DNA of 64,000 nt from Neobacillus niacini (GTDB taxonomy: Bacteria; Bacillota; Bacilli; Bacillales; Cytobacillaceae). Shown here piece after piece: positions 62,413 to 64,000 of the stretch (position 1 is its first letter; each line of letters starts with the position of its first letter). The notes below the pieces were generated by a model. That model saw only the letters and a list, made by a program, of their open reading frames with translations, was not told where the DNA came from and did no database searches. Location: NCBI RefSeq assembly GCF_023715415.1, contig NZ_JAMBOB010000002.1, positions 1 to 64,000 on the forward strand, in the 5' to 3' direction. Position numbers and translations under genes: made by a program.

Positions 62413-64000
62413 ATGTTATACCCAATTATAACTGACACTCGCACTATCATCGACTTAAATGGTATCTGGAAATTTAAATTAGATAGTGGTGAAGGACTAA
62501 AGGAAAAATGGTATGAAAACGGTTTAACAGACACCATCAGTATGGCTGTACCATCCTCCTTTAATGATATTGGAGTTAATGCTAGTATTCGCGATCATGT
62601 TGGCTGGGTATGGTATGAGCGGGAATTTTCCGTCCCCGCTATACTTCAATCTGAGCGTGTTGTTTTGCGATTCGGTTCTGCAACACATCTAGCTAAGGTA
62701 TTTGTAAATGGTGAACTAGTTGTAGAACATAAGGGCGGTTTTTTACCGTTTGAAGAAGATATAAATAAGTTTTTACAAAAAGGGAAAAATCGATTAACGG
62801 TTGCTGTCAACAATATTCTTGATTACTCAACTTTACCTGTTGGCACAGTCATAGAAAAGGATATTCCTGGTGTTGGCAAAGTAATACGCAATCAGCCAAA
62901 TTTTGACTTCTTTAACTACGCTGGCTTGCACCGTCCAGTGAAAATCTATACTACTCCGACTACTTATGTTAAGGATGTAACGATTGTTACGGAAGTAGAT
63001 GGACAGGTTTACTATTCAATTGAGAAAGCTGGCACTGCACAAGTAAAAGTAAAGGCCATAGACGAATCTGGTGTTGTAGTAGGTGAGACAGAAGGAGTTA
63101 CCGGAAAAATTAACATCCCCACTGTAAGGCTATGGGAGCCATTAAATGCATATTTATACACACTTCAGGTTGAGCTGGAAAAGGATGGGGAAACTGTCGA
63201 TATTTATGAACAGCCGTTTGGTGTTAGAACGGTAGAAGTAAAAGATGGTAAGTTTCTTATCAATAAAAAGCCATTCTATTTTAAAGGCTTTGGCAAACAC
63301 GAAGATACACCGATTCATGGAAGAGGGTTTAATGAAGCTGCGAATGTAATGGATTTCAATCTGATGAAATGGAGTGGAGCAAATTCATTCCGTACGGCCC
63401 ATTACCCGTATTCAGAAGAGATCATGCGACTTGCTGACCGTGAGGGGTTTGTCGTCATTGATGAAGTACCAGCAGTGGGTATGCACTTAAATATGTTGGT
63501 TGTGTTTCTCGGCGGAACTAAACGGGATACCTGGAAGGAGCTTAAAACATTTGAGCATCATCAACAGGTGATCAAGGAACTAATTTTACGTGATAAAAAC
63601 CATCCTTCTGTGGTTCTGTGGAATATAGCCAATGAAGCCGCAACTGAAGAAGAGGGTGCATATGATTACTTTAAACCGCTAGTCGAGCTGGCAAAGGAAC
63701 TTGACCCACAAAAACGTCCTGTTACGATTGTTACTGAAATACAATCTTCTCCTGAAAAGGATCAAGTAGCGGAATTGCTGGATGTCCTTGCTTTTAATCG
63801 CTATTATGGCTGGTATGTTGATGGCGGTGACTTGGTCATGGCAAAAGAAAAACTTCGCGCAGAATTAAATGAATGGCTAAATCGCTGCCCCGACAAACCA
63901 TTTATGATGACTGAGTATGGTGCTGATACGGTTGCGGGTTTGCACGATGTAGAAGCAGTTATGTTTACGGAAGAATATCAAGTAGAATTCTATAGAGCAA
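62413..64000 (+). CDS. uidA: Beta-glucuronidase (GH2), cut by the window end
   Basis: Open from ATG 62413 (RBS AAGGGAG) through the end of the window, 529 codons so far of the usual 600 or so. GH2 domains run in order: sugar-binding ([24 protein letters not shown]), immunoglobulin-like, and TIM barrel ([20 protein letters not shown]). Glu408 in [13 protein letters not shown] is the acid/base and Glu501 in [14 protein letters not shown] the nucleophile, closely parallel to E. coli GusA Glu413 and Glu504. The family Pro after NE is Ala here. It releases glucuronate from beta-glucuronides; with the GH3 enzyme it points to use of plant or host glycosides. Confidence 0.92.
   Translation, partial: MLYPIITDTRTIIDLNGIWKFKLDSGEGLKEKWYENGLTDTISMAVPSSFNDIGVNASIRDHVGWVWYEREFSVPAILQSERVVLRFGSATHLAKVFVNGELVVEHKGGFLPFEEDINKFLQKGKNRLTVAVNNILDYSTLPVGTVIEKDIPGVGKVIRNQPNFDFFNYAGLHRPVKIYTTPTTYVKDVTIVTEVDGQVYYSIEKAGTAQVKVKAIDESGVVVGETEGVTGKINIPTVRLWEPLNAYLYTLQVELEKDGETVDIYEQPFGVRTVEVKDGKFLINKKPFYFKGFGKHEDTPIHGRGFNEAANVMDFNLMKWSGANSFRTAHYPYSEEIMRLADREGFVVIDEVPAVGMHLNMLVVFLGGTKRDTWKELKTFEHHQQVIKELILRDKNHPSVVLWNIANEAATEEEGAYDYFKPLVELAKELDPQKRPVTIVTEIQSSPEKDQVAELLDVLAFNRYYGWYVDGGDLVMAKEKLRAELNEWLNRCPDKPFMMTEYGADTVAGLHDVEAVMFTEEYQVEFYRA

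Overview
The window reads as a chromosomal piece of an aerobic, spore-forming, low-GC Gram-positive bacterium of the Bacillaceae. The grounds are strong purine-rich ribosome binding sites, a three-gene gerA-type germinant receptor operon, a SinI-type anti-repressor, a DUF3231 protein, a class III/IV-type PHA synthase with a PhaR subunit, and gene orders (gltC<>gltAB, the yngJIHGFE-like leucine operon, nasA<>nasBC) like those of Bacillus. No rRNA, tRNA or CRISPR array was seen. I do not assign a species.

Layout. 1-893: no intact gene; a terminator and decayed repeat or transposon ends. 894-6623: a LacI regulator, then a catabolic operon (HisD-family dehydrogenase, GntP permease, 3-hydroxyacyl-CoA-dehydrogenase-like enzyme, SDR) behind a sigma-A promoter and an array of palindromic operator-like sites. 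6790-9566: a DUF3231 protein and a 6-phospho-beta-glucosidase, separated by repeats. 9690-10042: a 40-residue SinI-like anti-repressor and a Cys-rich 63-residue protein behind a SinR-box-like dyad. 10154-20490: a GAF/PucR-type regulator divergent from a complete leucine/isovalerate degradation operon (acyl-CoA dehydrogenase, acyl-CoA synthetase, biotin carboxylase, biotin carrier, HMG-CoA lyase, enoyl-CoA hydratase, carboxyltransferase). 20525-21988: an intact IS3-family element inserted in the loop of an intergenic dyad. 22035-29105: gltC divergent from gltAB.

29201-32870: gerA-gerB-gerC germinant receptor operon, reverse strand. 33008-44752: a LysR regulator divergent from a long run of genes: acyl-CoA ligase, aldehyde dehydrogenase, Fe-alcohol dehydrogenase, alkyl-sulfatase-like MBL hydrolase, MFS transporter, a phasin-like protein, PhaR, PhaC and a DUF202 membrane protein. 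Read together this suggests a route from alkyl sulfates or alcohols through fatty acids to acyl-CoA and polyhydroxyalkanoate; it is the most interesting candidate system in the window. 44845-50662: an HTH-TPR (NprR/PlcR-like) regulator divergent from a 1380-residue secreted subtilase with a dockerin-like C-terminus. 50819-52068: a CwlK-like endopeptidase and a 5'-truncated C39-type peptidase remnant. 52221-58400: nitrate assimilation (NarK-type transporter, a 28-codon small ORF, nasB, nasC) around a TnrA-type box. 58579-64000: an AraC regulator divergent from a GH3 beta-glucosidase and a GH2 beta-glucuronidase cut by the window end.

Overall the window is rich in carbon catabolism with local regulators (LacI, PucR, two LysR, AraC, RNPP-like), core nitrogen assimilation, and sporulation or matrix-associated genes. 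Functions are from recognised motifs and gene order; no database search was possible.
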